A stretch of 64,000 nt of DNA from Demequina oxidasica (GCF_000975115.1 NZ_BBRE01000002.1:62001-126000); one strand, 5' to 3'; positions 6,652 to 15,811 are shown, numbered from the stretch's first letter. Notes: a model not told the origin generated them from the letters alone. Program-made: numbers and translations.

Positions 6652-9600
6652 CTACTTCATTACAGAGGCGCCCTTTTCTACCTTCTGGTCCTTCGTGTTC
6701 TTGCCGTCGCTCTTGCCGTCGCTCTTGCCGACGGTGGAACACGGCTCCCCGTTGAGCCAGAACTGCACGGGCTGAGCGTCTGCCAGTGTGTGAGTTGACG
6801 TGAGGAAGCCGATTGTCGTCTTGGCGCCCGGCTTGATCTTGGCGTTCCACGACAGGCTGGATGCCGTCACGGTGGCCCCAGATTGCGAGTAGTTCGCGCT
6901 CCAGGCCTGTGACGTAACCTCGTCGTCGCCCGGGTACGCCCAGGTGAGATCCCAGCCCTCAATCAAGGCGGATCCGGTGTTCTTGATCCACACCTGGTTG
7001 TTGGTCGCCCCGGGCCAGGTGCCGTGGGTGATGTACTGGACTTCGCAATGAGCCACCGCGGCGGCCGCGCCTTCCGTTTGATCCGCGAGGAACGATGCCA
7101 CCCAGCTCAACGCCGAGTTCCAGTTCACCGTGATCTCGTTGGTTGCCCACGACTGAATCTCGTCGACATAGCAGAACTGCGGAGCGCAATCCTGATTCGG
7201 ATACAAGGCTGCGAACGTGGGGTCCCAGGTGCCGACGTCGGCGTTAGGGCCACCCGAGACCGAGCCGGACGGCGGGTGCGGAAGGCTGGGGCTCAGTTGC
7301 GCGGAGAACCACCGTGAGTGCTGATTTTCCGAGTACACGTCGCCGTAGCCGGTGATGTACGAATTGTTGAGCGCGTTGCGACCCAGCAGATAGTCGGCAC
7401 TCTCCACCGCCGCGTCACGGTACTTTGCCGCACCGCTAAGGTCGTACGCGGTGCCGAGCACCACCAAGTTGTTGAGCACCTGGCTGTTGGATCCCCAGAC
7501 AAACTGATCCGCGCCGAGTGCCTGCCCGAAGGGCTGTGCCTGCTGAACCGAGCGAATGGCGTCGGCGCCGTCCAGGACCGACTCAACTATGGCGTGGTGC
7601 CCCGGTAGTGAGTTCGGCACAGTTGCCAGGTCCATGCGTCCTAGCGCTGCGACAGAGCCCCAGTTAAATCCGCCGGTGTCGAATACGTTGGCGGTGTGCA
7701 GCGGTGATGCGAGCACATAGTCCTTGAACTCCTTGGCGCCAGTAGTGATGTACAACTCTGCCGCCGCCCAGTAGAACTCGTCGGTGACGTCGTCGTCGTC
7801 GTACGCGCCGCCGCCATTGTTGCCATCGGAGACAGGGGCGTAGATGTCCGGGTGAGCCAGTGCGGCCGACCAGGCGGTCCTGGCCGAGTCCAGCAACTGC
7901 TGCGAGTAGTTCGCGTCGTAGGGGGCGAACAGTCGAGCGCCCTGCGCGGCGGTGGCGGCGAGGTTGAGCGTTGCCGCGGTAGACGGACGGTGCAGGTATC
8001 GAGTCTGAGCATCGTTCGCCGGCAGGAGCGGGAGCCCGGTCCAGCCATAGTCGTGAACCTTGTGGTGCACCATGCCGGCCAGGTCCTCGCCTTGGGGGAC
8101 CATCATCGACATCATGAAGTCGAGTTCCCACTTGGCCTCGTCCAGCACGTCCGGCACGCCGTTGTCGGTTTCCGGAATGGCAAGAGTGCTGTCGCCCAGT
8201 GCGGAGGCATCGGCCGAGGGCGCATTCTTGGTGCGCTCAAACGTTGCGAGCAGTTGCGCGGTGGCGATGCCGCCATTGACCACATACTTGCCGTGGTCGC
8301 CGGCGTCGTACCACCCTCCCACGACGTCGAGCGTGTAGTCGCAGGTCCACGGCACGCCGTAGATTGCGGCAGAGTCTTCGGCCGGCTGGCACGCGACATT
8401 GTCGTCTCCTTGATTAGTGTCGCCGCCACCCGCTGTGCTTACATGCCCGGCGGCGCGTGCGTAATCCTCGCCCACAATGTCGCCGTCGATCTCGGTGCCT
8501 GAACGTGCCAAGTAGAAGTAGTTCAGGGAGTCCGTGCGGAGCGTGTTGTAGGCGTCAGTGCCGATCTCGAATGCGTACGACGTGTCGCCATCCGCCGTCA
8601 GGGTGTACGTGCCAGGGGCGGTGACCGACGAGAAGTCGATGGTGTGAACATTGAGGCCAGACGATGCGTCCAGGCCTTGAGGTGCGCTATCACCTGAGGC
8701 GACCACCGCATCGGCCGCGCTGTGAACTTCCCACGCCGCGGGATCGGTCGAATCGGTCACCAACGTTGCGCGCTTGGGGGCATCGGTGATGTAGCCCACC
8801 TGGTTGACGCGCACCCGTGGTCCTGTGTCGGGCTCGTACTGCGGAAGCGCCGCGCCCCCTAGCACTGACACATTGTCGACGCAGAAGGTCCAGTCCTCGG
8901 TGGAGGTGCCGATTTGGAAGGCGACCTGCACGCCGGTGGTCTCCTCGTCGAGCGAGAAGCCCACCTGGTTGGACTCGAGCGAATCCCCCGGGGTGGTGTT
9001 GGCCTCGGCGTAGACGTCGTAAGGGGCCGCGGCCATGCCAACGATGGCGCGAACGGGCTTGCCTCCGGACACGTCGTACGAGAACACGTAGTCCCCCGCG
9101 GGGAGGGTGAGATCGTTGAGGCCCACAATGCGGCTCCACGGATCCCCGCCGCCGACCTGGCCGGTCACGGGGGTGCACAGCGCGCCGTCAACGATCGTGC
9201 CAGCGTCGGCCGGGGTGAACCAGGAGCCCAGCCCGGTGTCAAAGCCCCCGTCGGGAACAAACTCCGCGCCTGCCATCGCCACGGAGATGTTGTCGGCGCA
9301 GAAGGTCCAGTCCTCCGCGGCTCCTCCTACTTGGAAGGCGACTTGAGGATCGATCGCTGCGTCAGCCAGGGAGAAACCCACGTCGTAATGGGTCATGTCT
9401 TCAGAGTGCGCAGGCAGCGATTCTGCGTAGGTGGCATACGCGCCGCCATTTTGGGCGACGATCGCGCGGATAGGACCCTCGCCGGACACATCGAAACTGA
9501 AGACGTAGTCGCCAGCGGGCAGGTCGAGGTCATTCTGGCCGAAGCCGACGTCGTAGACATTGGTGGTACCGCCGGGAACGGTGCCGCAGAATTGCCCGCC

Positions 9601-9774
9601 TTCGAAGCTGGTAGATCCGCCTACAAATCCGTAGGAGAACCACGCGTCGGTGTTGGCGCCCTCGAGATCTCCGTTAATGACGTCAGCGTTGGCGGCAGTG
9701 GCGCCGCTGGCTAGTAGGATCGCGGCCGCGCCGATGGCGGCCATAGTGGTGCGTGTTGACTTCTTTGTAAACAC
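6652..9774 (-). CDS. Secreted GH9 cellulase with two CBM4/9 and one CBM2 domain
   Basis: A 1040-residue secreted cellulase. Order: signal peptide (about 1-30, ending AANA), two CBM4/9-type modules (about 32-165 and 170-312, both ending in the WTFCxDNxSV pattern), CelD_N Ig-like domain (about 320-415), GH9 catalytic domain (about 420-900) with D490-AG-D493, HSRWF/HPPSG and NEITVNW carrying acid E880, then a CBM2 (about 910-1010: HCEVQYITHGTWPG...LNGEPC) for crystalline cellulose binding. The C-terminus after the CBM2 is an odd lysine-rich tail with an imperfect SDGK repeat. The GH9 core is nearly superimposable on that of the neighbouring gene, so a tandem duplication is likely. The GTG at 9774 is preceded by AGAGGA. 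Confidence 0.94.
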   Translation of the reverse strand: MFTKKSTRTTMAAIGAAAILLASGATAANADVINGDLEGANTDAWFSYGFVGGSTSFEGGQFCGTVPGGTTNVYDVGFGQNDLDLPAGDYVFSFDVSGEGPIRAIVAQNGGAYATYAESLPAHSEDMTHYDVGFSLADAAIDPQVAFQVGGAAEDWTFCADNISVAMAGAEFVPDGGFDTGLGSWFTPADAGTIVDGALCTPVTGQVGGGDPWSRIVGLNDLTLPAGDYVFSYDVSGGKPVRAIVGMAAAPYDVYAEANTTPGDSLESNQVGFSLDEETTGVQVAFQIGTSTEDWTFCVDNVSVLGGAALPQYEPDTGPRVRVNQVGYITDAPKRATLVTDSTDPAAWEVHSAADAVVASGDSAPQGLDASSGLNVHTIDFSSVTAPGTYTLTADGDTSYAFEIGTDAYNTLRTDSLNYFYLARSGTEIDGDIVGEDYARAAGHVSTAGGGDTNQGDDNVACQPAEDSAAIYGVPWTCDYTLDVVGGWYDAGDHGKYVVNGGIATAQLLATFERTKNAPSADASALGDSTLAIPETDNGVPDVLDEAKWELDFMMSMMVPQGEDLAGMVHHKVHDYGWTGLPLLPANDAQTRYLHRPSTAATLNLAATAAQGARLFAPYDANYSQQLLDSARTAWSAALAHPDIYAPVSDGNNGGGAYDDDDVTDEFYWAAAELYITTGAKEFKDYVLASPLHTANVFDTGGFNWGSVAALGRMDLATVPNSLPGHHAIVESVLDGADAIRSVQQAQPFGQALGADQFVWGSNSQVLNNLVVLGTAYDLSGAAKYRDAAVESADYLLGRNALNNSYITGYGDVYSENQHSRWFSAQLSPSLPHPPSGSVSGGPNADVGTWDPTFAALYPNQDCAPQFCYVDEIQSWATNEITVNWNSALSWVASFLADQTEGAAAAVAHCEVQYITHGTWPGATNNQVWIKNTGSALIEGWDLTWAYPGDDEVTSQAWSANYSQSGATVTASSLSWNAKIKPGAKTTIGFLTSTHTLADAQPVQFWLNGEPCSTVGKSDGKSDGKNTKDQKVEKGASVMK
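6701..6724. repeat. 12-bp tandem repeat in the GH9 3' coding end
   Basis: TTGCCGTCGCTC occurs twice head to tail (6701-6712, 6713-6724), encoding the SDGK duplication in the lysine-rich tail that follows the last CBM2 cysteine. Confidence 0.85.
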
Positions 9775-9837
9775 TGGGATTCCTCTTCTAATGGAGTCAT
9801 GCCCCTCAGCATGTGGGCATCCTTACCCACGCGTGGA

Positions 9838-9843
9838 AACGTA
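9838..9843 (-). promoter_or_regulatory. -10 box of the CBM2-bearing GH9 gene
   Basis: On the minus strand TACGTT lies three bases downstream of the operator, the same geometry as at the other GH9 gene, giving a leader of about 60 nt. Confidence 0.45.
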
Positions 9844-9846
9844 GCA

Positions 9847-9858
9847 CGAAACGATTCG
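9847..9858. promoter_or_regulatory. Cellulase operator 2 (one mismatch)
   Basis: CGAAACGATTCG matches the perfect palindrome in 11 of 12 positions and sits just upstream of the -10 box of the GH9 gene. Apart from this site, 9775-10032 holds no gene I can support. Confidence 0.65.
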
Positions 9859-10032
9859 ACTCGCGATGGCAACGTTCACTTTTTCTACCGACTGGTAGGG
9901 GAATTTCTGGTCCGGAGAGGGTCTGGCCGGCAGTAGTGGAGCGGAATCGGACCAATGGGGCGCCGAGGTGGGTGAGGAAGTGGTGGGGCGGGGGATCGAG
10001 GCCGCGGGGTATGCGGGGGCCGTGGCGGTGGG

Positions 10033-10752
10033 CTAGTGCTCGGTACGGCGAAGGACGTCGCTGAGTTGGCGCGCCGCGTCCATGACGGACTCCGCGTGCT
10101 CGCCTGCTGGATGTGCGGTGAGGCGCTCGATCGGTCCGGATATTGAGACGGCAGCGATCACTGTGCCGGCCGTTCCCCACACCGGCGCGGACACTGAGCT
10201 GACTCCGGTCTCGCGCTCGCCGGCGGATTCGGCGTAGCCGTATGCTCGCACGTGGTCCAAGTCCTTGGCGGTGAAGCGCGCGCCTGCGAGGCCGCGGTGC
10301 ATGCGAGTGGGTTCCTGCCAGGCGAGCAGCACCTGCGCTGCGGAGCCTGCGGTCATGGTCATGGTGGTGCCCACCGGGATCGAGTCGCGAAGTCCCACGG
10401 GGCGGTCAGCGGCCGCGATGCAGATGCGCTGATCGCCGTGGGGGCGATACAACTGCGCGGACTCACCTGTGCGGTCGCGCAGCACCGTCAGCACCGGCTG
10501 CGCGGCGCTGACCAGACGGTCCTCGCCCACGGACGCGGCGAGCTGCGCGAACCGACTACCCAGGACAAACGCTCCGTTGGAGTCGCGGCCCACCAGGTGG
10601 TGGTGTTCCAGGGCCAACGCCAGGCGGTGCACGGTGGGGCGTGCCAGGTGAGTGGTCGCCACTAGCTCCGCCAAGGTCGACGGCCCCTGCTCCAGCGCGC
10701 CGAGTATTGCGGCCGCCTTGTCAATGACGCCAACTCCGCTATGATTGTCCAT
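10033..10752 (-). CDS. ndgR: IclR-family regulator NdgR/LtbR of leucine biosynthesis
   Basis: A 239-residue IclR-type regulator. The N-terminal winged helix-turn-helix (VIDKAAAILGAL, TLAELVATTHLARPTVHRLALAL) occupies about residues 8-65, and the C-terminal effector domain (VRDRTGESAQLYR to the end) is of the usual length. It is divergent from leuC with a 100-bp shared promoter region, the arrangement of ndgR (Streptomyces) and ltbR (Corynebacterium), whose products control leuCD and related amino-acid genes. The start is an ATG six bases after TAGTAT, so the transcript is probably leaderless. Assignment rests on family plus context. Confidence 0.88.
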   Translation of the reverse strand: MDNHSGVGVIDKAAAILGALEQGPSTLAELVATTHLARPTVHRLALALEHHHLVGRDSNGAFVLGSRFAQLAASVGEDRLVSAAQPVLTVLRDRTGESAQLYRPHGDQRICIAAADRPVGLRDSIPVGTTMTMTAGSAAQVLLAWQEPTRMHRGLAGARFTAKDLDHVRAYGYAESAGERETGVSSVSAPVWGTAGTVIAAVSISGPIERLTAHPAGEHAESVMDAARQLSDVLRRTEH

Positions 10753-10758
10753 AGAGCG

Positions 10759-10764
10759 ATACTA
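10759..10764 (-). promoter_or_regulatory. Leaderless -10 box of ndgR
   Basis: On the minus strand TAGTAT is followed by six bases and ATG. A TAGACA element lies 18 nt further upstream. Confidence 0.6.
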
Positions 10765-10767
10765 GCG

Positions 10768-10782
10768 TCTCGTATTGTGAGA
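10768..10782. promoter_or_regulatory. Candidate NdgR/LtbR operator in the ndgR-leuC intergenic region
   Basis: TCTC-N7-GAGA forms an interrupted inverted repeat between the two divergent promoters, just upstream of the ndgR -10 box and near the expected -35 of leuC. Assignment to NdgR is by position only. Confidence 0.4.
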
Positions 10783-10852
10783 TGTCTAGGTCAAGGAAGA
10801 ATATCGCTACACGGATCTGACACCCCCGTAGGGTGCCGACACTGGAGGAAAA

Positions 10853-12274
10853 ATGGGAACCACACTGGCTGAAAAGCTGTGGGAGAGCCACCTGGTGCGT
10901 AAGGGCACCGACGGCGCCCCCGACCTGATCTACATCGACCTGCACATGTGCCACGAGGTCACGAGTGCACAGGCGTTCGAAGGCCTCCGCATCGCCGGTC
11001 GCACCGTGCGCCGCCCGGACCTCACCATTGCGACCGAGGACCACAACACCCCCACACTGGACATCGACCAGCCGATCGCTGACGAGACCAGCCGCATCCA
11101 GATTCAGACCCTGCGCGACAACGCCAAGGAGTTCGGTGTCCGCATTCACTCGCTGGGTGACGCCGATCAGGGCGTTGTTCACGTGGTGGGCCCGCAGCTC
11201 GGCCTGACCATGCCCGGCATGACCGTGGTCTGCGGCGACTCGCACACCTCAACTCACGGCGCCTTCGGCGCGCTCGCGTTCGGCATCGGTACCTCCGAGG
11301 TCGAGCACGTGCTCGCGACGCAGACGCTTCCGCTCGCACCCTTCAAGACCATGGCGATCAACGTCGATGGAGACCTGCCCGAGGGCACCACGGCCAAGGA
11401 CATCATCCTGGCCGTCATTACCAAGATCGGCACCGGCGGGGGACAGGGCTATGTGCTCGAGTACCGTGGCGCCGCGATCCGTGCGCTCTCGCAGGAGGCG
11501 CGCATGACGGTATGCAACATGTCGATCGAGGCGGGCGCCCGCGCCGGCCTCATCGCCCCCGACGAGACCACGTTTGAATACGTCAAGGGACGTCCTCACG
11601 CCCCTGAGGGTGCCGACTGGGACGCAGCCGTCGCAGACTGGAAGCAGCTCGTCACCGACGAGGACGCGACCTTCGACGCCGAGGTCAATCTCAACGCCGC
11701 CGACCTGGAGCCGTTCATCACCTGGGGTACCAACCCCGGTCAGGGTGCTCCGTTGAGCGCCTCGGTGCCCGACCCCGAGGACTTCGCCGACGCCGACCAG
11801 CGCGAGGCCGCCGCGAACGCCCTCAAGTACATGGGGCTCACGCCCGGCACCCCGTTCCGAGAGGTCGCCATTGACACGGTCTTTCTTGGCTCGTGCACCA
11901 ACGGCCGCATCGAGGACCTGCGCGCAGCCGCAGACATCATCGCGGGCCGCGAGAAGGCGCCGAACACACGCTTCCTTGTCGTCCCCGGGTCGGCCCGCGT
12001 TCGTCTCCAGGCAGAGGCCGAGGGTCTCGACAAGGTGTTCCTGGACTTCGGCGCAGAATGGCGCAATGCCGGTTGCTCCATGTGCCTCGGAATGAACCCC
12101 GACCAGCTCGCCCCGCAGGAGCGCAGCGCCTCCACCTCGAACCGCAACTTCGAGGGTCGCCAGGGCAAGGGTGGGCGCACGCACCTCGTGTCCCCGCTCG
12201 TTGCCGCCGCTACCGCGGTCCGTGGCACGCTATCCAGCCCCGCCGACCTCGAGCCCGCCGCAGCGCTGGCGTAA
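10853..12274 (+). CDS. leuC: 3-isopropylmalate dehydratase large subunit
   Basis: A 473-residue aconitase-family protein, the usual length. It isomerises 2- to 3-isopropylmalate in leucine biosynthesis as a LeuC-LeuD heterodimer in the cytoplasm. The 4Fe-4S ligands are visible: the cysteine in [13 protein letters not shown] and the pair in [11 protein letters not shown]. Other signatures are [30 protein letters not shown] and the N-terminal [17 protein letters not shown] precedes the ATG at ideal spacing. It is followed after 11 bases by leuD and preceded by ndgR on the opposite strand, so leucine-linked regulation is expected. Confidence 0.98.
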   Translation: MGTTLAEKLWESHLVRKGTDGAPDLIYIDLHMCHEVTSAQAFEGLRIAGRTVRRPDLTIATEDHNTPTLDIDQPIADETSRIQIQTLRDNAKEFGVRIHSLGDADQGVVHVVGPQLGLTMPGMTVVCGDSHTSTHGAFGALAFGIGTSEVEHVLATQTLPLAPFKTMAINVDGDLPEGTTAKDIILAVITKIGTGGGQGYVLEYRGAAIRALSQEARMTVCNMSIEAGARAGLIAPDETTFEYVKGRPHAPEGADWDAAVADWKQLVTDEDATFDAEVNLNAADLEPFITWGTNPGQGAPLSASVPDPEDFADADQREAAANALKYMGLTPGTPFREVAIDTVFLGSCTNGRIEDLRAAADIIAGREKAPNTRFLVVPGSARVRLQAEAEGLDKVFLDFGAEWRNAGCSMCLGMNPDQLAPQERSASTSNRNFEGRQGKGGRTHLVSPLVAAATAVRGTLSSPADLEPAAALA

Positions 12275-12285
12275 GGGAGATACTC

Positions 12286-12924
12286 ATGGAAAAGTTCACC
12301 ACCCACACCGGCATCGGCGTTCCGCTGCGTCGCTCCAACGTCGACACGGACCAGATCATCCCGGCCGTGTACCTCAAGCGCGTCACGCGCACCGGCTTCG
12401 AGGACGCGCTCTTCGCCGCTTGGCGCGGAGACGAAAACTTCATCCTCAACCAGCCCGCGTACAAGGCCGGATCGGTCCTCGTGGCCGGCCCTGACTTTGG
12501 CACGGGTTCGTCGCGTGAGCACGCCGTTTGGGCGCTCAAGGACTACGGCTTCAAGGTCGTTATTGCGAGCCGCTTTGCCGACATCTTCCGCGGTAACTCC
12601 GGCAAGCAGGGTCTGCTCGCCGCGATCGTCGAGCAGAGCGACATCGAACTGCTGTGGAAGGCCCTCGAGGCCGAGCCCGGCAAGGAACTGACCGTGTCGC
12701 TCGAGGACCGCACCGTGTCCTGTGGTGACATCACTGTCCAGTTCGAGATCGACGACTACGTGCGCTGGCGCCTGATGGAGGGCCTGGACGACATCGGCCT
12801 GAGCCTCCAGCACGAGGAGGACATCACCGCGTTCGAGAAGACGCGCGCCGCCTGGCGTCCCAAGACGTTGCCGGAGAAGACTGAGCCTAAGCAGGAGATC
12901 GTCGCCGCTCGCCCGGTCAAGTAG
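12286..12924 (+). CDS. leuD: 3-isopropylmalate dehydratase small subunit
   Basis: A 212-residue swivelling-domain partner of LeuC. Family motifs: [16 protein letters not shown] near the N-terminus, [17 protein letters not shown] (substrate loop), and [25 protein letters not shown] precedes the ATG at 12286; the open frame continues upstream inside leuC, but that extension is not part of the protein. The C-terminal tail after [10 protein letters not shown] is lysine/glutamate-rich and variable in this family. It is co-transcribed with leuC and closed by a 16-bp hairpin. Confidence 0.98.
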   Translation: MEKFTTHTGIGVPLRRSNVDTDQIIPAVYLKRVTRTGFEDALFAAWRGDENFILNQPAYKAGSVLVAGPDFGTGSSREHAVWALKDYGFKVVIASRFADIFRGNSGKQGLLAAIVEQSDIELLWKALEAEPGKELTVSLEDRTVSCGDITVQFEIDDYVRWRLMEGLDDIGLSLQHEEDITAFEKTRAAWRPKTLPEKTEPKQEIVAARPVK

Positions 12925-12941
12925 CCCGCAAGATTGAAACA

Positions 12942-12977
12942 CAGAAGCCGCCGTCCCTATTGGGGCGGCGGCTTCTG
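12942..12977 (+). terminator. Hairpin terminator of leuCD
   Basis: A 12-bp perfect stem (12942-12953 with 12966-12977) continued by TCCC/GGGG gives about 16 bp around loop TATT. No T-run follows, and the right arm ends 14 bases before the next start codon. Confidence 0.8.
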
Positions 12978-12991
12978 GCATGCTCGGGGGC

Positions 12992-13921
12992 ATGAAGACG
13001 CCCAACACCGTCACTCCGACCGATGCCGTGCCGGGCCTGTCGCCTGGCCAGGGGCACGATGATGTGGCCGGCTCGTCATCGGTCCTGCCGCCGATGCCGC
13101 GGCTGGGTTGGGATGGCCAGTCGGCCGCCCGACTGCTCGCCGCCGCGATGGTCTGCGGTGCTGCGATTCTGCTCTTCGCAGTGCATGTTCGGCCATGGGG
13201 CTACATCCCGCTCATTCTTGGCTTGGCGCTGGCCTTCGCAGTTGACCGCCGCCTAGCCCGTGACCTGGGGCTCATCGCGCTCGCGCAGGTGATCATTTCC
13301 ACGATCTCGCTGCACGCGGACCTTTCGGACGCCGGCATGGCGCGTTTCACTGTGGTGTTGTCGTTGGCCGTGCTGGTGCCGTGGGCAATCTCGCGCTTCG
13401 TCTTCGGCGACCGCAGCATCGTCTTCCCCGTGGGAACCGGCAAACGTTGGACGCGACCGCAGTGGCTGTACCTCGGCATTGTCGTCGTGTTCGGGTATTT
13501 AGTCTTGCCGCTCTACTTCATTGGCTCGGGTGCGTATCAGAACTGGCCGGACCTAGGCGGGAGCGGGGACATTGGCCGACTGTTCGTTGGCGTGAATGCA
13601 GTGGGATTGTGGGACGAGTTGTTCTTCATCTGCGTGGTATTCGCTCTGCTGCGTTCTCACTTCCCCATGTGGGTCGCAAACGTGCTGCAGTCGCTGGTGT
13701 TCGTGTCGTTCCTGTGGGAGTTGGGATACCGCGAATGGGGGCCACTCCTGACGATTCCGTTCGCGTTGGTGCAGGGGTGGATCTTCTCCTGGACCAAGTC
13801 GCTGCCGTACGTGGTCACGGTGCACTTGCTGTTTGATGCGGTGGTATTCGCGGTGCTAGTGCATGCTCATCATCCCGAGTTGTTCGACATCTTTGTGACC
13901 GCACCAGCGGTAGGTGCGTAG
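12992..13921 (+). CDS. CPBP-like (CAAX protease family) integral membrane protein
   Basis: A 309-residue membrane protein with about eight hydrophobic helices after a soluble Pro/Ser-rich N-terminus of about 45 residues. The C-terminal half resembles the CPBP intramembrane protease family: GLWDELFFICVVFALLR at the motif-1 position and HLLFDAVVFAVL at motif 3. The canonical EExxxR is changed to DELFFI and the motif-2 histidine is not evident (FVSFLWELG), so protease activity is doubtful. GGGGG precedes the ATG at 12992; an ATG at 12980 lies in the leuD terminator and is unlikely. Convergent with the GH5 gene. Role unknown. Confidence 0.65.
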   Translation: MKTPNTVTPTDAVPGLSPGQGHDDVAGSSSVLPPMPRLGWDGQSAARLLAAAMVCGAAILLFAVHVRPWGYIPLILGLALAFAVDRRLARDLGLIALAQVIISTISLHADLSDAGMARFTVVLSLAVLVPWAISRFVFGDRSIVFPVGTGKRWTRPQWLYLGIVVVFGYLVLPLYFIGSGAYQNWPDLGGSGDIGRLFVGVNAVGLWDELFFICVVFALLRSHFPMWVANVLQSLVFVSFLWELGYREWGPLLTIPFALVQGWIFSWTKSLPYVVTVHLLFDAVVFAVLVHAHHPELFDIFVTAPAVGA

Positions 13922-13947
13922 CTCCGCCGCTCGACCGGAGAAATGCA

Positions 13948-13981
13948 AGCGGCCCGCGCCTCCTTCGAGGCACGGGCCGCT
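13948..13981. terminator. Bidirectional hairpin between the CPBP-like gene and the GH5 gene
   Basis: AGCGGCCCG (13948-13956) pairs with CGGGCCGCT (13973-13981), with an inner GCCTC/GAGGC stem and a CTTC loop. It lies in the 69-bp gap between two convergent genes. Confidence 0.8.
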
Positions 13982-13990
13982 CGCTCGTGA

Positions 13991-15781
13991 TCAGCTGACG
14001 GGGGCGGTGTTGCCGTCCTCGTAGTACTCGGTCACGTTCGTTCCTCCCACCAGGGGCGTCACGTGGTCGAGGCCCACGAACTCGCCGTTGGAGTCCTGCC
14101 ACAGCGCCGGGTCAAGCAGCGTGAGCTTCTCCTGATCCCAGGTAGTCCAGTCGTCGAGCAGTAGCCCGCCGGTGTCGCCCGAGTTCGGGTTGATGGTCCA
14201 GAAGGTGTGACTGATCTTCTTCTCCGAGATCAGATTGCGGAGGTATACCAGCCAGTCGTCTTGGCGCTGGTCCTCTCCCACTCGGCCACCCCACTCGCCA
14301 ATGAGCAGCGGGTACTGGTCGTTGTCGTGCAGGTAGAGCCAATTGGGGCCCCACACGTCCTCCGTCAGGCTTTCTTGCGAGAACCCGCCCTTGAACCATT
14401 CCTGCTCAAATACAAGCGGCCCGTAGTCGTGTGGCGAGTAGACCAATTGATTCTGGTGGGAGCCGAGGTCGAGGTCGTGATCGGCCACGCCGCGAAGGTT
14501 ACCTCCCCACCAGTTGGTGTAATAGTCGTCCTCGTTTGTTGAATTCCACGACGCGCCATCCTTCGGGTACGTCTCAATTCCCTCGACCAGGATCAATGCA
14601 TTCGGGTTGATGGCGAGAATCTTGTTGCCTGCCGTCTCCGCGACGTGCTTCCAATTGTCGGGATCGGTTGAGCCATCCCACTTGGCACGCGGCGTGGCCT
14701 TATACGTCCCATGCGGTTCGTTTTCCAGGTCGTAACCGATGATCGTGTCGTCGTTCTTGTAGCGGTCGGCGACCCACTCCCAGGTGTCGTAGAAATCGGC
14801 AGTGGTGATTGATCCCGCGTACCACATCGGCTCGAAGTGGCCCGAGTTGTCCGCCTTTGCCGAGTGAACGTCAAGGATGACCTTGACCCCCGCTTCCTTG
14901 GAGGCGTCAAGGAAAGCGTCGAACACTCCTAGTGTCGTCAGGCCCTCCAACTCTGGATTGGCGTAGGTGTTCACGCCAGACGGGACTGCGGCCTGGCCGT
15001 TCTTCCACTCCATCAAGAGCTCGGTAGAGATCGGAACACGCAAGACGTTGAAGCCATGCGCGCTGATTTGGTCGATCGTGTCGTAGAGATTGACCGACCA
15101 TAGGCCGTGGAACACGCGTTCCGTGGTGTTGAATCCGAACCAATTCGCGCCGGTCAACCACACCGGATTGCCTTGCGCGTCGAGGATGGTGTTGCCATCA
15201 ATGTGCAACCAGTCGTCGTTGCCGGCGCCAGGGTCACCCGGATCGGGTGTGACGCTTGGCTCAGGCGTGGGACTCGGATCGGGCGTCACGCTCGGATCGG
15301 GCGTGGGACTCGGATCGGGCGTCACGCTCGGATCGGGAGACGGGTCTGGGTTGGTGACTGATCCGTTGCACGCGATCGCTCCGCTGGAAGGTATGGTTCC
15401 GGAACCTTGGAACCCCCACTCCGCTGATTGACCGCTCGCTAGCGTCGAATTCCATCCCACGTCTGACGCGGCGGCCTCACCCGTCGCCCCTATCGCAAGT
15501 GTTGAGTTCCAAGCATTGACAACAGTCGAACTGCCGAGTCCGACCGCAACCGTCCAACCGTCGACGCCCCCCGCGCCCCCGGTTACCTTGACAGATCCCT
15601 GGTAGCCCCCAGGCCAGGAATTTGCAATGACTAGTTCGGCACTACATGACTCTGCCGCAGAGGCACTCGTGGCCACCAGTGTGGCGCCTGCGAGCAAAAC
15701 TGCGGTTGTTGCAGTTGCTGCTACAACCCGGGCACGCTTGCTGCCTCGAGATAAATGCTGTTGATCGTTGTGGTGTTGCAT
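13991..15781 (-). CDS. Secreted CBM2-GH5 endoglucanase
   Basis: A 596-residue secreted cellulase. Order: signal peptide (about 1-43, ending SASA), N-terminal CBM2 (about 44-141, from SCSAELVIANSWPGG to AIACNGSV), a Pro/Ser/Asp/Thr linker of PDPSVT/PDPSPT repeats (about 145-185), and a GH5 barrel. The acid/base is E355 in YDLENEPHG and the nucleophile is E496 in LLIGEWGG; LRVPIS and YSPHDYGP are also GH5 hallmarks, closest in look to Acidothermus E1-type endoglucanases. GGAGGAAA precedes the ATG. The 5' leader contains a perfect hairpin, and the promoter carries the shared cellulase operator. It cuts internal beta-1,4-glucan bonds and should work with the two GH9 enzymes. Confidence 0.95.
   Translation of the reverse strand: MQHHNDQQHLSRGSKRARVVAATATTAVLLAGATLVATSASAAESCSAELVIANSWPGGYQGSVKVTGGAGGVDGWTVAVGLGSSTVVNAWNSTLAIGATGEAAASDVGWNSTLASGQSAEWGFQGSGTIPSSGAIACNGSVTNPDPSPDPSVTPDPSPTPDPSVTPDPSPTPEPSVTPDPGDPGAGNDDWLHIDGNTILDAQGNPVWLTGANWFGFNTTERVFHGLWSVNLYDTIDQISAHGFNVLRVPISTELLMEWKNGQAAVPSGVNTYANPELEGLTTLGVFDAFLDASKEAGVKVILDVHSAKADNSGHFEPMWYAGSITTADFYDTWEWVADRYKNDDTIIGYDLENEPHGTYKATPRAKWDGSTDPDNWKHVAETAGNKILAINPNALILVEGIETYPKDGASWNSTNEDDYYTNWWGGNLRGVADHDLDLGSHQNQLVYSPHDYGPLVFEQEWFKGGFSQESLTEDVWGPNWLYLHDNDQYPLLIGEWGGRVGEDQRQDDWLVYLRNLISEKKISHTFWTINPNSGDTGGLLLDDWTTWDQEKLTLLDPALWQDSNGEFVGLDHVTPLVGGTNVTEYYEDGNTAPVS
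15269..15340. repeat. 36-bp tandem repeat encoding the GH5 linker
   Basis: Two near-identical 36-bp units (15269-15304, 15305-15340), preceded by a more diverged copy, encode alternating PDPSVT and PDPSPT linker blocks. Such repeats expand and contract easily, so linker length may vary between strains. Confidence 0.85.
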
Positions 15782-15811
15782 TGAGATCTTTCCTCCGGCT
15801 TCGTTGGCGGA

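Noticed and set aside
10753..10852. Leucine attenuator or T-box before leuC
   Set aside because: No leucine-codon leader peptide, no T-box core and no terminator are present; control by the divergent IclR-type regulator is simpler.
11249..13014. Long reverse-strand frames (311 and 424 codons) opposite leuC and leuD
   Set aside because: They mirror the strong codon bias of leuCD, have no ribosome-binding site and no family motifs; leuC/leuD are certain.
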